From: an uncultured Pseudomonadota bacterium
GTDB taxonomy: Bacteria; Pseudomonadota; Gammaproteobacteria; Methylococcales; Methylomonadaceae
Assembly: GCA_903867225.1 (NCBI GenBank)
Contig: CAIPQN010000052.1
Coordinates: 1 to 58,798 of the forward strand
DNA: 58,798 nt
Direction of reading: 5' to 3'
Below the pieces are notes generated by a model. That model worked only from the letters and a program-made list of their open reading frames with translations. It ran no database searches and was not told the DNA's origin. Shown in pieces: positions 9,082 to 18,446 of this stretch. The position numbers were made by a program, and so were the translations under genes. How positions within the stretch are numbered: the stretch's first letter is position 1; every line of letters starts with the position of its first letter.

Positions 9082-9921
9082 CTATTGTTCAATTAATATT
9101 TTATCCACATCTGCGTTATAGAAACGATACGATTCATGGCAAAACTCACAAGTTACTTCAATAATTTCTTGTTCGTTTAGAATGGCGTGTAATTCTTCTT
9201 CACCCATCGCCCGCAATGTCTTTTCAATGCGTTCACGCGAACAAGAGCATTTAAACTCGACCTCTTCAGCATTAAAAAGTCGTACATCTTCTTCGTTAAA
9301 TAGGCGATATAGTAATTCGTGACAATCCAATTCAAACATTTCTTTTGCTGTGACAGTATCAGCTAAAATTTCAATGGTTTCCCAATCACTCACTTGATTT
9401 TCATATGATGGTAATTCTTGTAACAATAAACCAGCAGCATGATTATCGTCAGCAAATAACCATAAGCGCGTTTTCAATTGCTCCGATTGCTCAAAATACA
9501 TTTGTAAAGCTGTTGCTAAATTTTCACCTTGCAACGGGACAATGCCTTGATACGGTTTGCCATTTCCTGCTTCAATCGTCAGCACTAAACGTCCGTTACC
9601 GAATAATTCGGGTAGCGAATCGCCTTCAACAGATGCGTGACATTTCACCACACCTCGAATTTTACGTTCATTTGTTGCTTGTGCAACAAGTGTTGAAATT
9701 GCACCATCGCTTTGCGCTTGCATAATCATTGCGCCGTCGAATTTCACCGTTGTCGATAACATCGACACGCAAGCCAACGCTTGACCCAATTGCTGCACAG
9801 CAATGTCAGGTTGTTGCTGATGTTGTTTCGCAGTTTGCCAACTGTCGGTGAGTTTTACCCACACCCCTCGAATTCCGTGCTGTTCAAATAAAAAACGTCG
9901 TAAACAATCGTGTTCTGGCAT
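9082..9921 (-). CDS. hslO: redox-regulated chaperone Hsp33
   Basis: Cytosolic holdase that is activated by oxidative stress when its zinc-binding cysteines form disulfides. The 279-residue length is close to the family norm. The C-terminal redox switch is intact: CSC (CxC) at about 225-227 and CEFC (CxxC) near 259-262. The N-terminal core includes the expected GxGxLV-like strand region. It lies between trkH and ftsH on the same strand, a grouping not typical of Enterobacteria. Confidence 0.93.
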   Translation of the reverse strand: MPEHDCLRRFLFEQHGIRGVWVKLTDSWQTAKQHQQQPDIAVQQLGQALACVSMLSTTVKFDGAMIMQAQSDGAISTLVAQATNERKIRGVVKCHASVEGDSLPELFGNGRLVLTIEAGNGKPYQGIVPLQGENLATALQMYFEQSEQLKTRLWLFADDNHAAGLLLQELPSYENQVSDWETIEILADTVTAKEMFELDCHELLYRLFNEEDVRLFNAEEVEFKCSCSRERIEKTLRAMGEEELHAILNEQEIIEVTCEFCHESYRFYNADVDKILIEQ

Positions 9922-9954
9922 AAGTTTTTGTTGAAGATAATAAAATAAGGGAAA

Positions 9955-11412
9955 TTATTTGCGCCAAAACTCAGGCACAAACAGAATAACAATTGAAAAA
10001 ATTTGTACTCGTCCAAGTAACATTGCAAAGGTACAAACAGCCGTTTGAAAATCGCTTAAAGCTGAATAATTCGCAGCTGGTCCAACAACATTTAAGCCAG
10101 GACCTGCGTTGTTAAAACAAGCGATAATTGCTGAAAATGACGTGAGAAAATCAAGTCCCGAAAGTAGTAATGCAAAAATCAAAATCACGATACAAATGAA
10201 ATACAGAAAAATAAATCCCATAACAGAAGTAATAATGTTATTGCTTATCACTGTGTCACCGATTTTCATTGGACGAATTGCAAAAGGATGAATGAATTTA
10301 AACATTTCTAGTCGTGCTTGCTTAATCAGAATAATAGTTCTAATCATCCGAATACCGCCCCCTGTCGAACCTGACGATGCCGACAAACAACTTAAAAATA
10401 ACATCCAAACGGGAACGAAAATCGGCCATTGATTAAAATCTTGACTGGCAAATCCACAATCAGTTGCAATTGTGACAAGATTAAATGACGCATGGCGCAA
10501 GGCAGTCCAAAAGTCTGGATAAGTGCCTTCATATTGCAAAACGCCTGCGGCTAAAATACAACTACTTAGCACTAAGGCAAGGAAGCTTTTTGCTTCCATA
10601 TCATACAGATAAGGTTTTAATGAAAATTTACGAATCGCAATAAAATGGGTTGCAAAGTTAATGGCTGCAATCAATTGAAAAACGGTCAGAACGACTTCAA
10701 TTTGCACCGAATCAAAAAAACCGATGCTATTATCGTGCGTGGACATTCCCCCCAAACTCATTGCTGCAAAAGCATGACAAATTGCGTCAAACCAATTCAT
10801 GCCCGCAAGTTTTAACGAAATAATACACGCTACCGAAATTCCAGCATACACAATCCAAAGGGCTTTTGCTGTTTGAGCGATTCGTGGCGGTAAATCAGAT
10901 TCTTTTACGGAACCTGGTGTTTCAGCTTTGTAAAGCTGCATTCCACCAATACCTAACATCGGCAAAATCGCAATTGCAAAAATGATAATTCCCATGCCAG
11001 CAATCCAATTCAACTCATGCCGCCATAAATTTATCGACATTGGCAACGCATCCAAACCACTTAAAATCGTCGCTCCAGTTGTTGTTAATCCTGACATTGT
11101 TTCAAAATACGCATCAACAAAACTCAGATTTGGCATAAAAAACAACAGCGGCAACGTGCAAATCATTGGGCTGATTGACCACGTCATTGCTACCAACATA
11201 AAGCCTGCCTGACGTGACAATTTTTTAGGCATTTTTAATGTTGAAATAAACATCAATGCGCCAGCGGCAAAAATAATCAGTGTTGCATCTAAAAAAGCCG
11301 TGGTCGCGCCATCATTTGTAAAATAAGACGTTAACAAACAACTTGTCATTAAGCCACCAAAGCCAAGCGTCACTAAGCCAAGAATATGCACAAGCGTTAG
11401 AATAATAGGCAT
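9955..11412 (-). CDS. trkH: Trk potassium uptake system, membrane subunit TrkH
   Basis: Low-affinity K+ transporter of the inner membrane, gated by the cytosolic ring of TrkA. The 485 residues contain repeated membrane-pore-membrane units. The first pore loop reads GLTTTGATIL, the TTGA selectivity motif of the SKT superfamily, and later pores show weaker versions (SLGGMSTHD, SSGSTGGGIRMIRT, NAGPGLNVVGP). The stop is 33 bp upstream of hslO, and trkA starts its frame 9 bp away, so trkA-trkH form an operon. Confidence 0.94.
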   Translation of the reverse strand: MPIILTLVHILGLVTLGFGGLMTSCLLTSYFTNDGATTAFLDATLIIFAAGALMFISTLKMPKKLSRQAGFMLVAMTWSISPMICTLPLLFFMPNLSFVDAYFETMSGLTTTGATILSGLDALPMSINLWRHELNWIAGMGIIIFAIAILPMLGIGGMQLYKAETPGSVKESDLPPRIAQTAKALWIVYAGISVACIISLKLAGMNWFDAICHAFAAMSLGGMSTHDNSIGFFDSVQIEVVLTVFQLIAAINFATHFIAIRKFSLKPYLYDMEAKSFLALVLSSCILAAGVLQYEGTYPDFWTALRHASFNLVTIATDCGFASQDFNQWPIFVPVWMLFLSCLSASSGSTGGGIRMIRTIILIKQARLEMFKFIHPFAIRPMKIGDTVISNNIITSVMGFIFLYFICIVILIFALLLSGLDFLTSFSAIIACFNNAGPGLNVVGPAANYSALSDFQTAVCTFAMLLGRVQIFSIVILFVPEFWRK

Positions 11413-11421
11413 CGAATTTGT

Positions 11422-12789
11422 TTAGTTTAAAATGGGTTGGAAAGACATTTCGATATGCGAAATTAGTTTTTTATTCATCGCAAACATAATGACATGGTCA
11501 TCTTCTTTAAAAACGGTGTCATGATGTAGTGCAATAACTTCGTGATTCCTAATCAATGCACCGATGACAATACCAGGTGGAAATTTAATTGAATCAACAC
11601 GTTTTCCGACAACTGAATCTTCGCGTCCATTGTGATGTGCAACTGCTTCAATTGCTTCTGCTGTACCACCGCAAAGTGAACTAACTTCTGCTACGTCACC
11701 TTTCCGAACGTGTTTTAAAATACTGCCCAGCGTTTCTTGGTTTGGTAAAACGACCGCGTCGATATTCGTACCAGTCAATAATTTGAGATAAGTGTGATGA
11801 TTCAGTAAACAAATGGTTTTTCGTGCGCCTAAACTTTTTGCTAATGATGCAGAAATAATGTTTACACCGTCATTATTTGTAATTGCACAAAATAAATCTG
11901 TATCTTCAATGGATTCATCTAACAATAATTTTTCATCAGTACAATCGCCGAGCAAGACTACAGAATCATCTAAATCATTTGCGATTTTCTTTGCGCGATG
12001 TACGTCCCGTTCAATGATTTTTACTTGATGTTTATCTTCCAATGCCATTGCTAAACGTTTACCGACGTGACCGCCGCCTGCGATGATAATACGTTTAATT
12101 GGTGCTTCTAATTTACCTAACTCCTCCAAAACACGACGAACTTCTTTGCGTGGTGCGACAAAAAATACTTCATCATCTGTTTCAATCGTTGCTTCGCCAT
12201 TGACACAAAGTGGTTCACCATGTCTGAAAATAGCAACGACACGAGTTTTTCCATTCACTAAACGATCTTTTAACGTTTTGATTTTTTTGCCCGTTAAATC
12301 ACCATTTGCGACGACTTTGACTGAAAATAATCGCACCAACCCATTGGCGAATTCTGATACTTGTAGCACACCAGGAAATTCAATGAGATTACGGATTGAA
12401 TTCATCACGATTTGTTCGGGACTGATAACAATATCAACGGGAATACCTTTATCACTGAATAAACGCGGATGTTTTAAATAATCAATAGCGCGAACGCGGG
12501 CGATGGTTTTTGGTTTGCTGTAAAGCGCGTTAATAATTAAGCACGCCAACATATTGGTTTCATCACGATCCGTGACGGCAATAACCATATCCATCGTACT
12601 AATTCCAGCTTGCTCTAATACGCTAGGATGCGCGGCATTACCTGTAACCGTTGCAATATCAAAACGCTCTTTTAAGGCTTCAAGTAAATCTGCCCTAAAA
12701 TCAATCACAACAATGTCGTTTTCTTCACCAGCTAGGGCTTCGGCTACAGACGCACCTGTCGCGCCAGCCCCTAAAATTAGTATTCTCAT
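11422..12789 (-). CDS. trkA: Trk system potassium uptake protein TrkA
   Basis: Peripheral NAD(H)-binding regulator that assembles on TrkH. The 455 residues form two tandem RCK units: a first Rossmann fold MRILILGAGATGASVAEAL at the N-terminus, and a second starting IIIAGGGHVGKRLA near 234, each followed by a TrkA_C domain. The acidic residue ending each nucleotide-binding strand (VVID, IIERD) indicates NAD preference. It is the first gene of trkA-trkH and diverges from the PLP-fold gene at 13022. Confidence 0.95.
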   Translation of the reverse strand: MRILILGAGATGASVAEALAGEENDIVVIDFRADLLEALKERFDIATVTGNAAHPSVLEQAGISTMDMVIAVTDRDETNMLACLIINALYSKPKTIARVRAIDYLKHPRLFSDKGIPVDIVISPEQIVMNSIRNLIEFPGVLQVSEFANGLVRLFSVKVVANGDLTGKKIKTLKDRLVNGKTRVVAIFRHGEPLCVNGEATIETDDEVFFVAPRKEVRRVLEELGKLEAPIKRIIIAGGGHVGKRLAMALEDKHQVKIIERDVHRAKKIANDLDDSVVLLGDCTDEKLLLDESIEDTDLFCAITNNDGVNIISASLAKSLGARKTICLLNHHTYLKLLTGTNIDAVVLPNQETLGSILKHVRKGDVAEVSSLCGGTAEAIEAVAHHNGREDSVVGKRVDSIKFPPGIVIGALIRNHEVIALHHDTVFKEDDHVIMFAMNKKLISHIEMSFQPILN

Positions 12790-12910
12790 GAGTAAATTAT
12801 TACAGTAGGAAAGTATTGAAAGTGCGGATTTTACCTAAGTTTAGGATTATCTTCACTGATAATTAGTTTTCACATTTAAAGTAACATTCCATCGCTTGAT
12901 GAATTGCTTT

Positions 12911-12953
12911 CAATCTCGATACGCTATAATAATCTTTTGCGAGATTGATTTTT
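12911..12953 (+). terminator. hairpin with T-run in the trkA/13022 divergent gap
   Basis: CAATCTCG (12911-12918) pairs with CGAGATTG (12940-12947) and is followed by ATTTTTT. The loop contains TATAAT (12925-12930), a possible -10 for the downstream gene, with a poor TTGCTT 15 bp upstream. The same stretch could be a promoter, a leader terminator or both; the sequence does not decide. Confidence 0.35.
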
Positions 12954-13021
12954 TAAGTTATTTCAATCGCTAATTCAAACAACGGTAATTTATGTCACGT
13001 TTTTCGCTTTTGGTTCACTAA

Positions 13022-14323
13022 ATGAATTTGAAATTAACTACTGCACAACTTTTGATTTCGGGTGGTGATGAGCGGTTGGCATTAAATACACAAGGTGTGA
13101 ATAAATACGGTTGCACTTGTACACCTAACGACGAGATATTGTCATTTAGTTCATCCACTGCAACCACGATTTCTAATCAAAGTTTTGCGGTAGCGGATAA
13201 TTTACGAATACGATTAAATCAAGCCTTAAACAGCGTTCCAGTTGGAACTTTATACGCTCAAGAAGTTTTTCGCCAAAAATCGGAGTGGCGTGAATTGATT
13301 GGATTATCAGATAACACACCATTAATTTTTTCACCATCTGGAACAGATTTACACGCATTTATTGCAAATCAAGTCGCTCCAAATACACTGATTATTATGA
13401 TGGAAGGTAATGAAACAGGCAGCGGTGTTGAAGTAGCGTTAGGGCAGGGTAGAGGTATTAAAATTGCGTCTATTGCGCTTCGTTTTGCTGATGGTTTACC
13501 GCGTGCTATTTCAGAAATTGATGCTGAAGTTATTGCGCTTGTTCAGCAAGGTATTGAACAAAGACGAAATGTACTTTTAGTGCTAATTGACCAATCTAAA
13601 ACTGGCATGATTGCGCCAAGTCCGAAATGTGCAATTCAATTAAAAAATCAATATGAATCACACTTAAATGTATTAGTTGATGCGTGCCAATTTCGACTTT
13701 GTTCGGCGACATTAAAAGCCTATTTGCAACACGATTTTATGATTGCGTTGACGGGGTCGAAATTTTTAACTGCGCCATCATTTTCGGGAGTGTTAATTTT
13801 GCCAACAACGATGACACTTTTATCCGAATTTGAAGAACCAAATTTTGGTTTAATGTTACGAATGGAAGTGGCATTAAATGAATATCGCCGATTTTGTGTT
13901 TTAACGGATATTCAAATTCAAACAGTTATTCTCGAATTGTCTAAGATAATTCAAAGTTATTTAGTTGCTTCGCCTTATTTTAATTCGCTATCTGTGCCAG
14001 AGTTAAATCGTGATAATTTAATTGACGTTTCGATGTGGGATAGTTTGCCAACGATTTTTCCATTTGTACTCTTGCGGAATAATTTGCCACTTTCACGCGC
14101 TGAAACTTTGGCAATTTATCAAGCGTTGCCGCAACAAAAACCGCATTGCCAAATTGGTCAACCTGTTATGTGTGGTGATGAAAAAAGTGCATTACGTTTA
14201 TGTTTAAGTTCACGTCTAATTGTTGAAGCAACAAAAAGTAAGCAACATTGTCATAATATGATTCAAGATGCTTTGCGTGTTTTGTCTACGCTTGAAATGT
14301 TGATTCAACTCAATTCCAAATAA
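13022..14323 (+). CDS. fold type I PLP-dependent enzyme-like protein, unknown reaction
   Basis: A 433-residue protein whose layout fits fold type I aminotransferase/Cys-desulfurase-like enzymes. SPSGTDLH (104-111) looks like the phosphate-cup loop, VDACQFR (219-225) gives the Asp and Gln that usually contact the pyridine ring, and TGSKFLTAP (245-253) offers Lys247 as the cofactor lysine. The N-terminus contains a CTC and polar stretch of unknown use. It lies 8 bp upstream of trpD and may be cotranscribed with it, but a role in tryptophan synthesis is only a guess. I cannot name the substrate. Confidence 0.65.
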   Translation: MNLKLTTAQLLISGGDERLALNTQGVNKYGCTCTPNDEILSFSSSTATTISNQSFAVADNLRIRLNQALNSVPVGTLYAQEVFRQKSEWRELIGLSDNTPLIFSPSGTDLHAFIANQVAPNTLIIMMEGNETGSGVEVALGQGRGIKIASIALRFADGLPRAISEIDAEVIALVQQGIEQRRNVLLVLIDQSKTGMIAPSPKCAIQLKNQYESHLNVLVDACQFRLCSATLKAYLQHDFMIALTGSKFLTAPSFSGVLILPTTMTLLSEFEEPNFGLMLRMEVALNEYRRFCVLTDIQIQTVILELSKIIQSYLVASPYFNSLSVPELNRDNLIDVSMWDSLPTIFPFVLLRNNLPLSRAETLAIYQALPQQKPHCQIGQPVMCGDEKSALRLCLSSRLIVEATKSKQHCHNMIQDALRVLSTLEMLIQLNSK

Positions 14324-14331
14324 AAATAATT

Positions 14332-15351
14332 ATGGTAACTAAACTTTTAGAAAAACTTTTCAATCACGAAAATTTAACATCAGAAGAAATGCGGGCAGCA
14401 ATGCAATTTTTCATGAGTGGCGAATCAAATGACGCGCAAATCGCAGGATTTTTATGTGCTTTGCGTTCCAAAGGTGAAACGATTGATGAAATCACCGCAG
14501 CCGCTGAAGTAATGCGTGAACTCGCAACCCCTATTGAAATTACAGGTAAACACGTTATTGATACTTGTGGTACGGGTGGCGATGGCGCGAATACATTTAA
14601 CATTTCAACCACAAGTGCATTTGTGGTTGCTGCAGCTGGGGGGCAGGTTGCGAAACATGGTAATCGTTCTGTTTCTAGTTGTTGTGGCAGTGCAGATGTT
14701 TTGGAATTGGCGGGGGTAAATTTAAATTTATTGCCTGAACAAGTCGCACAATGTGTGCGTGTTACGGGCATCGGTTTCTTATTTGCACCAAATTATCACG
14801 GTGCAATGCAATATACTCGGAACGTGCGTAAAAATTTGGGTGTACGAACGATGTTTAATTTACTGGGAACACTTTCAAATCCTGCGAAAGTTGAAAATCA
14901 ATTGATTGGTGTGTTTGATAAAAAATGGATTGAACCATTAGCACACGTTTTTAACAAATTAGGCAGTAAACACGTTTTAGTTGTCAGTGCCGAAGATGGC
15001 TTAGACGAAATTAGTATTGCCTGTGAAACGCACGTCGCTGAATTAAAAAATGGCGTAGTTTCCAATTACACAATTACGCCTGAACGATTTAATTTACCTC
15101 GAGCGGATTTAGACACTATTGCGATTAAAAATGCGGCAGAAAGTCTAGCAATGCTCAAAAATGTTCTCAATAACCGAGCCGAATCCGCAAAAAATATCGT
15201 CTTACTCAATGCAGGCGCGGCAATTTATGCGGCAAATTTAACTGATTCACTTGCTGAAGGTATTGCGAAAGCGAACGAAGTTATTGTGAATGGTGCGGCT
15301 TATGAAAAATTTGAAACTTTTATTTCTTACACTCGAACCTTTACTTCATGA
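14332..15351 (+). CDS. trpD: anthranilate phosphoribosyltransferase
   Basis: Transfers phosphoribose from PRPP to anthranilate, the second committed step of tryptophan synthesis. The 339 residues match the stand-alone enzyme (no fused glutamine amidotransferase). The PRPP/Mg loop DTCGTGGDGANTFN (77-90) and KHGNRSVSS (anthranilate/PRPP site) are intact. Its stop overlaps the nth start in ATGA. trpG and trpC are not in the window. Confidence 0.95.
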   Translation: MVTKLLEKLFNHENLTSEEMRAAMQFFMSGESNDAQIAGFLCALRSKGETIDEITAAAEVMRELATPIEITGKHVIDTCGTGGDGANTFNISTTSAFVVAAAGGQVAKHGNRSVSSCCGSADVLELAGVNLNLLPEQVAQCVRVTGIGFLFAPNYHGAMQYTRNVRKNLGVRTMFNLLGTLSNPAKVENQLIGVFDKKWIEPLAHVFNKLGSKHVLVVSAEDGLDEISIACETHVAELKNGVVSNYTITPERFNLPRADLDTIAIKNAAESLAMLKNVLNNRAESAKNIVLLNAGAAIYAANLTDSLAEGIAKANEVIVNGAAYEKFETFISYTRTFTS

Positions 15352-15983
15352 CCACTCAAAACATTTCTCGATTATTTGAACAACTCGCACTCGCTATTCC
15401 AAAACCAACGACTGAATTGGTTTATCGCAGCCATTTTGAACTTTTAATTTCAGTCGTTTTATCTGCACAAGCGACGGATAAAAGTGTGAATAAGGCAACG
15501 AAACTATTATTTGCCGTTGCGAATACACCTAAAAAAATCTTAGCACTTGGTGAAGAAGGTTTAAAAAGTTACATTAAAACGATTGGATTATTTAACACGA
15601 AAGCCACGCATATTATGGCATTGTGTCAACGCCTACTTGAATTACATGATGGCGAAGTTCCACGAACGCGTGTCGAATTGGAAAACTTAGCGGGTGTTGG
15701 ACGAAAAACAGCGAATGTTATGTTGAATACCGCATTTGGTGAGCCAACCATTGCAGTTGATACACATATTTTTCGTGTTGCCAATCGTATCGGTTTGGCT
15801 CACGCAACAACGGTGCTAGCGGTTGAAAAAGAATTATTGCGGGTGATTCCCGAAAAATTTAAACAAGATGCACATCATTTGTTAATTTTGCACGGACGTT
15901 ATACTTGTGTGGCGCGTAAACCATTGTGTGATAAATGTGTGATTAGCGGTTATTGTGAGTTTTTTCAACTCACAGCACATTAA
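15348..15983 (+). CDS. nth: endonuclease III
   Basis: Bifunctional DNA glycosylase/AP lyase that removes oxidised pyrimidines. The 211 residues contain the helix-hairpin-helix LENLAGVGRKTANVML with catalytic Lys120, and Asp138 in VDTHIFR. The C-terminal 4Fe-4S ligands are Cys187, 194, 197 and 203 (spacing C-x6-C-x2-C-x5-C), as in E. coli Nth. It is translationally coupled to trpD through a 4-bp overlap. Confidence 0.96.
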   Translation: MTTQNISRLFEQLALAIPKPTTELVYRSHFELLISVVLSAQATDKSVNKATKLLFAVANTPKKILALGEEGLKSYIKTIGLFNTKATHIMALCQRLLELHDGEVPRTRVELENLAGVGRKTANVMLNTAFGEPTIAVDTHIFRVANRIGLAHATTVLAVEKELLRVIPEKFKQDAHHLLILHGRYTCVARKPLCDKCVISGYCEFFQLTAH

Positions 15984-15998
15984 TTTTAATAGCATCAG

Positions 15999-16027
15999 TT
16001 GTCGAATGTTCAAATCGTCCACATAAT
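15999..16027 (+). promoter_or_regulatory. candidate promoter for the NYN/OST-HTH gene
   Basis: TTGTCG (15999-16004) and CATAAT (16022-16027) are separated by 17 bp, a good sigma-70 arrangement. The predicted start of transcription is about 65 bp before the ATG at 16099. Confidence 0.45.
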
Positions 16028-16098
16028 AGGACATGAATTCAACGTGATAATTTTCACAATAAGGGAATTCAATTTTTAATCACATATCGGTTAAGTAA

Positions 16099-17397
16099 AT
16101 GGAAAAGAAAAATAGAATCGCGTTATTTATAGATTTGGATAATTTTGTCGGCTTTTGTCTGGATGACGATTTGCCTTTAGACATCAAAAAAGAAATCAAA
16201 AAACTCACTGAACATGGCGAAATTAGTATTCGCCGCTCATTTGGTGACATTATGAAATTACCCATTTCAGAAGCGCGTAAAAAAGAATTACGAGAAATGC
16301 TACAAGCTAATTTGATTCGTCACGAAGATATTCCGTATTACAACGGTTATAAAAATACGTCGGATATTCGGTTAGCGATTGAAGCTATTTCGGTTGCCTA
16401 TACACATCCTGACATCAACATCTTTGCAGTCATTGCAAACGATCGTGATTACATGCCTGTATTTTCAAAGCTCAAAGAAATCGGCAAAACCATCATTGGT
16501 ATTGGCAGCACAAAAACAACGGTGGGTGAACTGTACCGTAGTGCGTGTGATATTTTTTATTATCACGAAGATTTTGGTAAAAATGAATACGGTGTCCGAA
16601 AATCTGAATCCAGCGTGGCAGATGATGAAAATAGCTTGATTGATGTATTAATTGAAAAAGTGACTTACAACACGGCAAATGGTTTGAAAACTAATCAATC
16701 GACTATTGCCGCTGCGATTAAAAGTAGTCGAGCCGTTGATTTCACAGGTTATTCATCATTTCAAGGCTTTGGCGATTTGTGTCGATTAGTAGAAAAACGC
16801 GGCATGATTGCCATTACGCCACGTCATACGGGCGATTTAGATCCCGTGTTGTCATGTAATAGTCAAGAAAATGAAGCCGCGATTGATAATTTTAAAGGGC
16901 AACAAGCGCAACAAGCCGCTATTCCGCCTGAAGATATGAAACGGATTTATAACAGTTTTATAAAAACAAAATTGAGCTTGAAAAATGATTTTCCACTACA
17001 CGCACAACGTGAAAAAATTTATAAACAATTAGATATTTTGTTAGCTGAAAGTGAACCTTATGGTGGTGTCGGCTTAAAAGCCGCCTCAGAACAAATTACT
17101 AAAATTCTTGCATTTGATCCAGATGATCAATCATCTGTATTTAAAATTTTGTATAGTTTATATCGTTCAGGTTGTTTTATCGTGCGACGGACGGAAGATA
17201 ATTACAATCCAATTTTGATGAGTAATCGCGTAGCAATGAATTACATTTATATGGATAAAAAACTCATGGAGAGTTTAATTAAACTATTTAAATGGGACAG
17301 TGAAGATATTAAATTCGATCCAAGTCGTTGGTCAGAGTTTTTCATTGGCGACACGTCATATTCTCAAATTGCTAAATTTGCTTACAACTATTTGTAA
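16099..17397 (+). CDS. NYN (LabA/PIN-like) nuclease-fold protein with OST-HTH/LOTUS-type C-terminus
   Basis: The first 165 residues form a LabA-like NYN domain: acidic residues in FIDLDN (Asp12, Asp14), TSDIRLAIEA (Asp89) and NDRDY (Asp115, Asp117) make the expected PIN-like metal site, so RNase activity is plausible. Residues about 178-245 (including TAIAA-like, TGYSSFQGFGDLCR and GMIAI) resemble an OST-HTH/LOTUS RNA-binding domain. A second, weaker helical repeat follows (about 325-370, SVFKILYSLYRSGCFIVRR). The target RNA is unknown. Its TAA overlaps the miaA ATG by one base (TAATG), indicating coupled translation with a tRNA-modification gene. Confidence 0.7.
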   Translation: MEKKNRIALFIDLDNFVGFCLDDDLPLDIKKEIKKLTEHGEISIRRSFGDIMKLPISEARKKELREMLQANLIRHEDIPYYNGYKNTSDIRLAIEAISVAYTHPDINIFAVIANDRDYMPVFSKLKEIGKTIIGIGSTKTTVGELYRSACDIFYYHEDFGKNEYGVRKSESSVADDENSLIDVLIEKVTYNTANGLKTNQSTIAAAIKSSRAVDFTGYSSFQGFGDLCRLVEKRGMIAITPRHTGDLDPVLSCNSQENEAAIDNFKGQQAQQAAIPPEDMKRIYNSFIKTKLSLKNDFPLHAQREKIYKQLDILLAESEPYGGVGLKAASEQITKILAFDPDDQSSVFKILYSLYRSGCFIVRRTEDNYNPILMSNRVAMNYIYMDKKLMESLIKLFKWDSEDIKFDPSRWSEFFIGDTSYSQIAKFAYNYL

Positions 17398-18335
17398 TGC
17401 AATCTCAAATTTTACCACCCGCAATTTTACTCATGGGACCTACCGCCTCGGGTAAAACTGCGTTGGCGGTACAACTCGCGCAAGCCTTGAACGGTGAAAT
17501 TATCAGTGTCGATTCCGCGCTAGTTTTTAAAGGTATGGATATTGGCACTGCGAAACCAACTTTAGACGAACGCGGCGGAATTCCACATCATTTGATTGAT
17601 ATTCTGGAGCCAAGCGAATCTTTTTCAACAGGACAATTTCGCAATAAAGCGTTAGCGTTAATGGCGGATATTACTGCGCGTGAAAAATTGCCGATTTTGG
17701 TTGGTGGCACGATGCTGTATTTCAATGCGCTTACCAAAGGGTTAGCTGAATTACCACCTGCAAATGCTGAAATTCGGGCGCATTTAGAATCCGATTTAGC
17801 CCGTGATGGAAATGTGGCATTACACCAACGTTTAGCAAAAGTAGATTTACAATCCGCCAATCGAATTCATCCAAATGACCCGCAACGTGTACAACGGGCG
17901 TTGGAAGTTTTTGAATTAACGGGAAAACCGTTAAGTGATTTTTTTAGTGAAAGCCAACAAAACTCAATGCCTTATTCAATTAAAAAATTTATTATCGCGC
18001 CTGAAGATAGAAAAATTTTGCATGATATTATCGCGCAACGTTTTCATTCAATGTTAGAGCAAGGTTTTTTAAAAGAAGTTGAAAACCTATATTTACGAGG
18101 GGATTTGAATGATAAATTACCTGCGATTCGAGCGGTTGGTTATCGAGAAGCGTGGGCATATTTTCATGGTGAATATGATTTAGATATGATGACTGAAAAA
18201 GCAATTATCGCCACCCGCCAGCTCGCAAAGCGTCAATTTACTTGGTTGCGCCGTGAAACTGATGCTCAAGTATTTATCACTGGACAATCAAACTTACTAA
18301 CACAAATTTTAACTGCGTTAACACGTCCATCTTAA
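17397..18335 (+). CDS. miaA: tRNA dimethylallyltransferase
   Basis: Adds the dimethylallyl group to N6 of A37 in tRNAs reading codons that start with U. The 312 residues are standard. The P-loop GPTASGKT (14-21) and DSALVFKGMDIGTAKP (substrate binding) are clear, with further conserved LVGGTMLYF and RAVGYREAW. The usual follower hfq is absent; pstS comes next behind its own Pho box. Confidence 0.95.
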   Translation: MQSQILPPAILLMGPTASGKTALAVQLAQALNGEIISVDSALVFKGMDIGTAKPTLDERGGIPHHLIDILEPSESFSTGQFRNKALALMADITAREKLPILVGGTMLYFNALTKGLAELPPANAEIRAHLESDLARDGNVALHQRLAKVDLQSANRIHPNDPQRVQRALEVFELTGKPLSDFFSESQQNSMPYSIKKFIIAPEDRKILHDIIAQRFHSMLEQGFLKEVENLYLRGDLNDKLPAIRAVGYREAWAYFHGEYDLDMMTEKAIIATRQLAKRQFTWLRRETDAQVFITGQSNLLTQILTALTRPS

Positions 18336-18365
18336 AAGGATTTTTTTGACGATATTAAAAAGATG

Positions 18366-18383
18366 TTGTCATAATCCTGTCAC
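18366..18383 (+). promoter_or_regulatory. Pho box (PhoB binding site) upstream of pstS
   Basis: TTGTCAT (18366-18372) and CTGTCAC (18377-18383) are 7-bp direct repeats separated by 4 bp, matching the PhoB box (CTGTCAT repeats on an 11-bp period). CATAAT at 18394-18399, 10 bp downstream, fits the -10 of a PhoB-activated promoter in which the box replaces the -35. The pstS ATG is 63 bp after the box. phoB and phoR are not in the window. Confidence 0.85.
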
Positions 18384-18446
18384 TTTAGATTCTCATAATA
18401 ATTTTAAATTTCACCCAAAATTCATTTTATATTTCGAGATTCCAGC

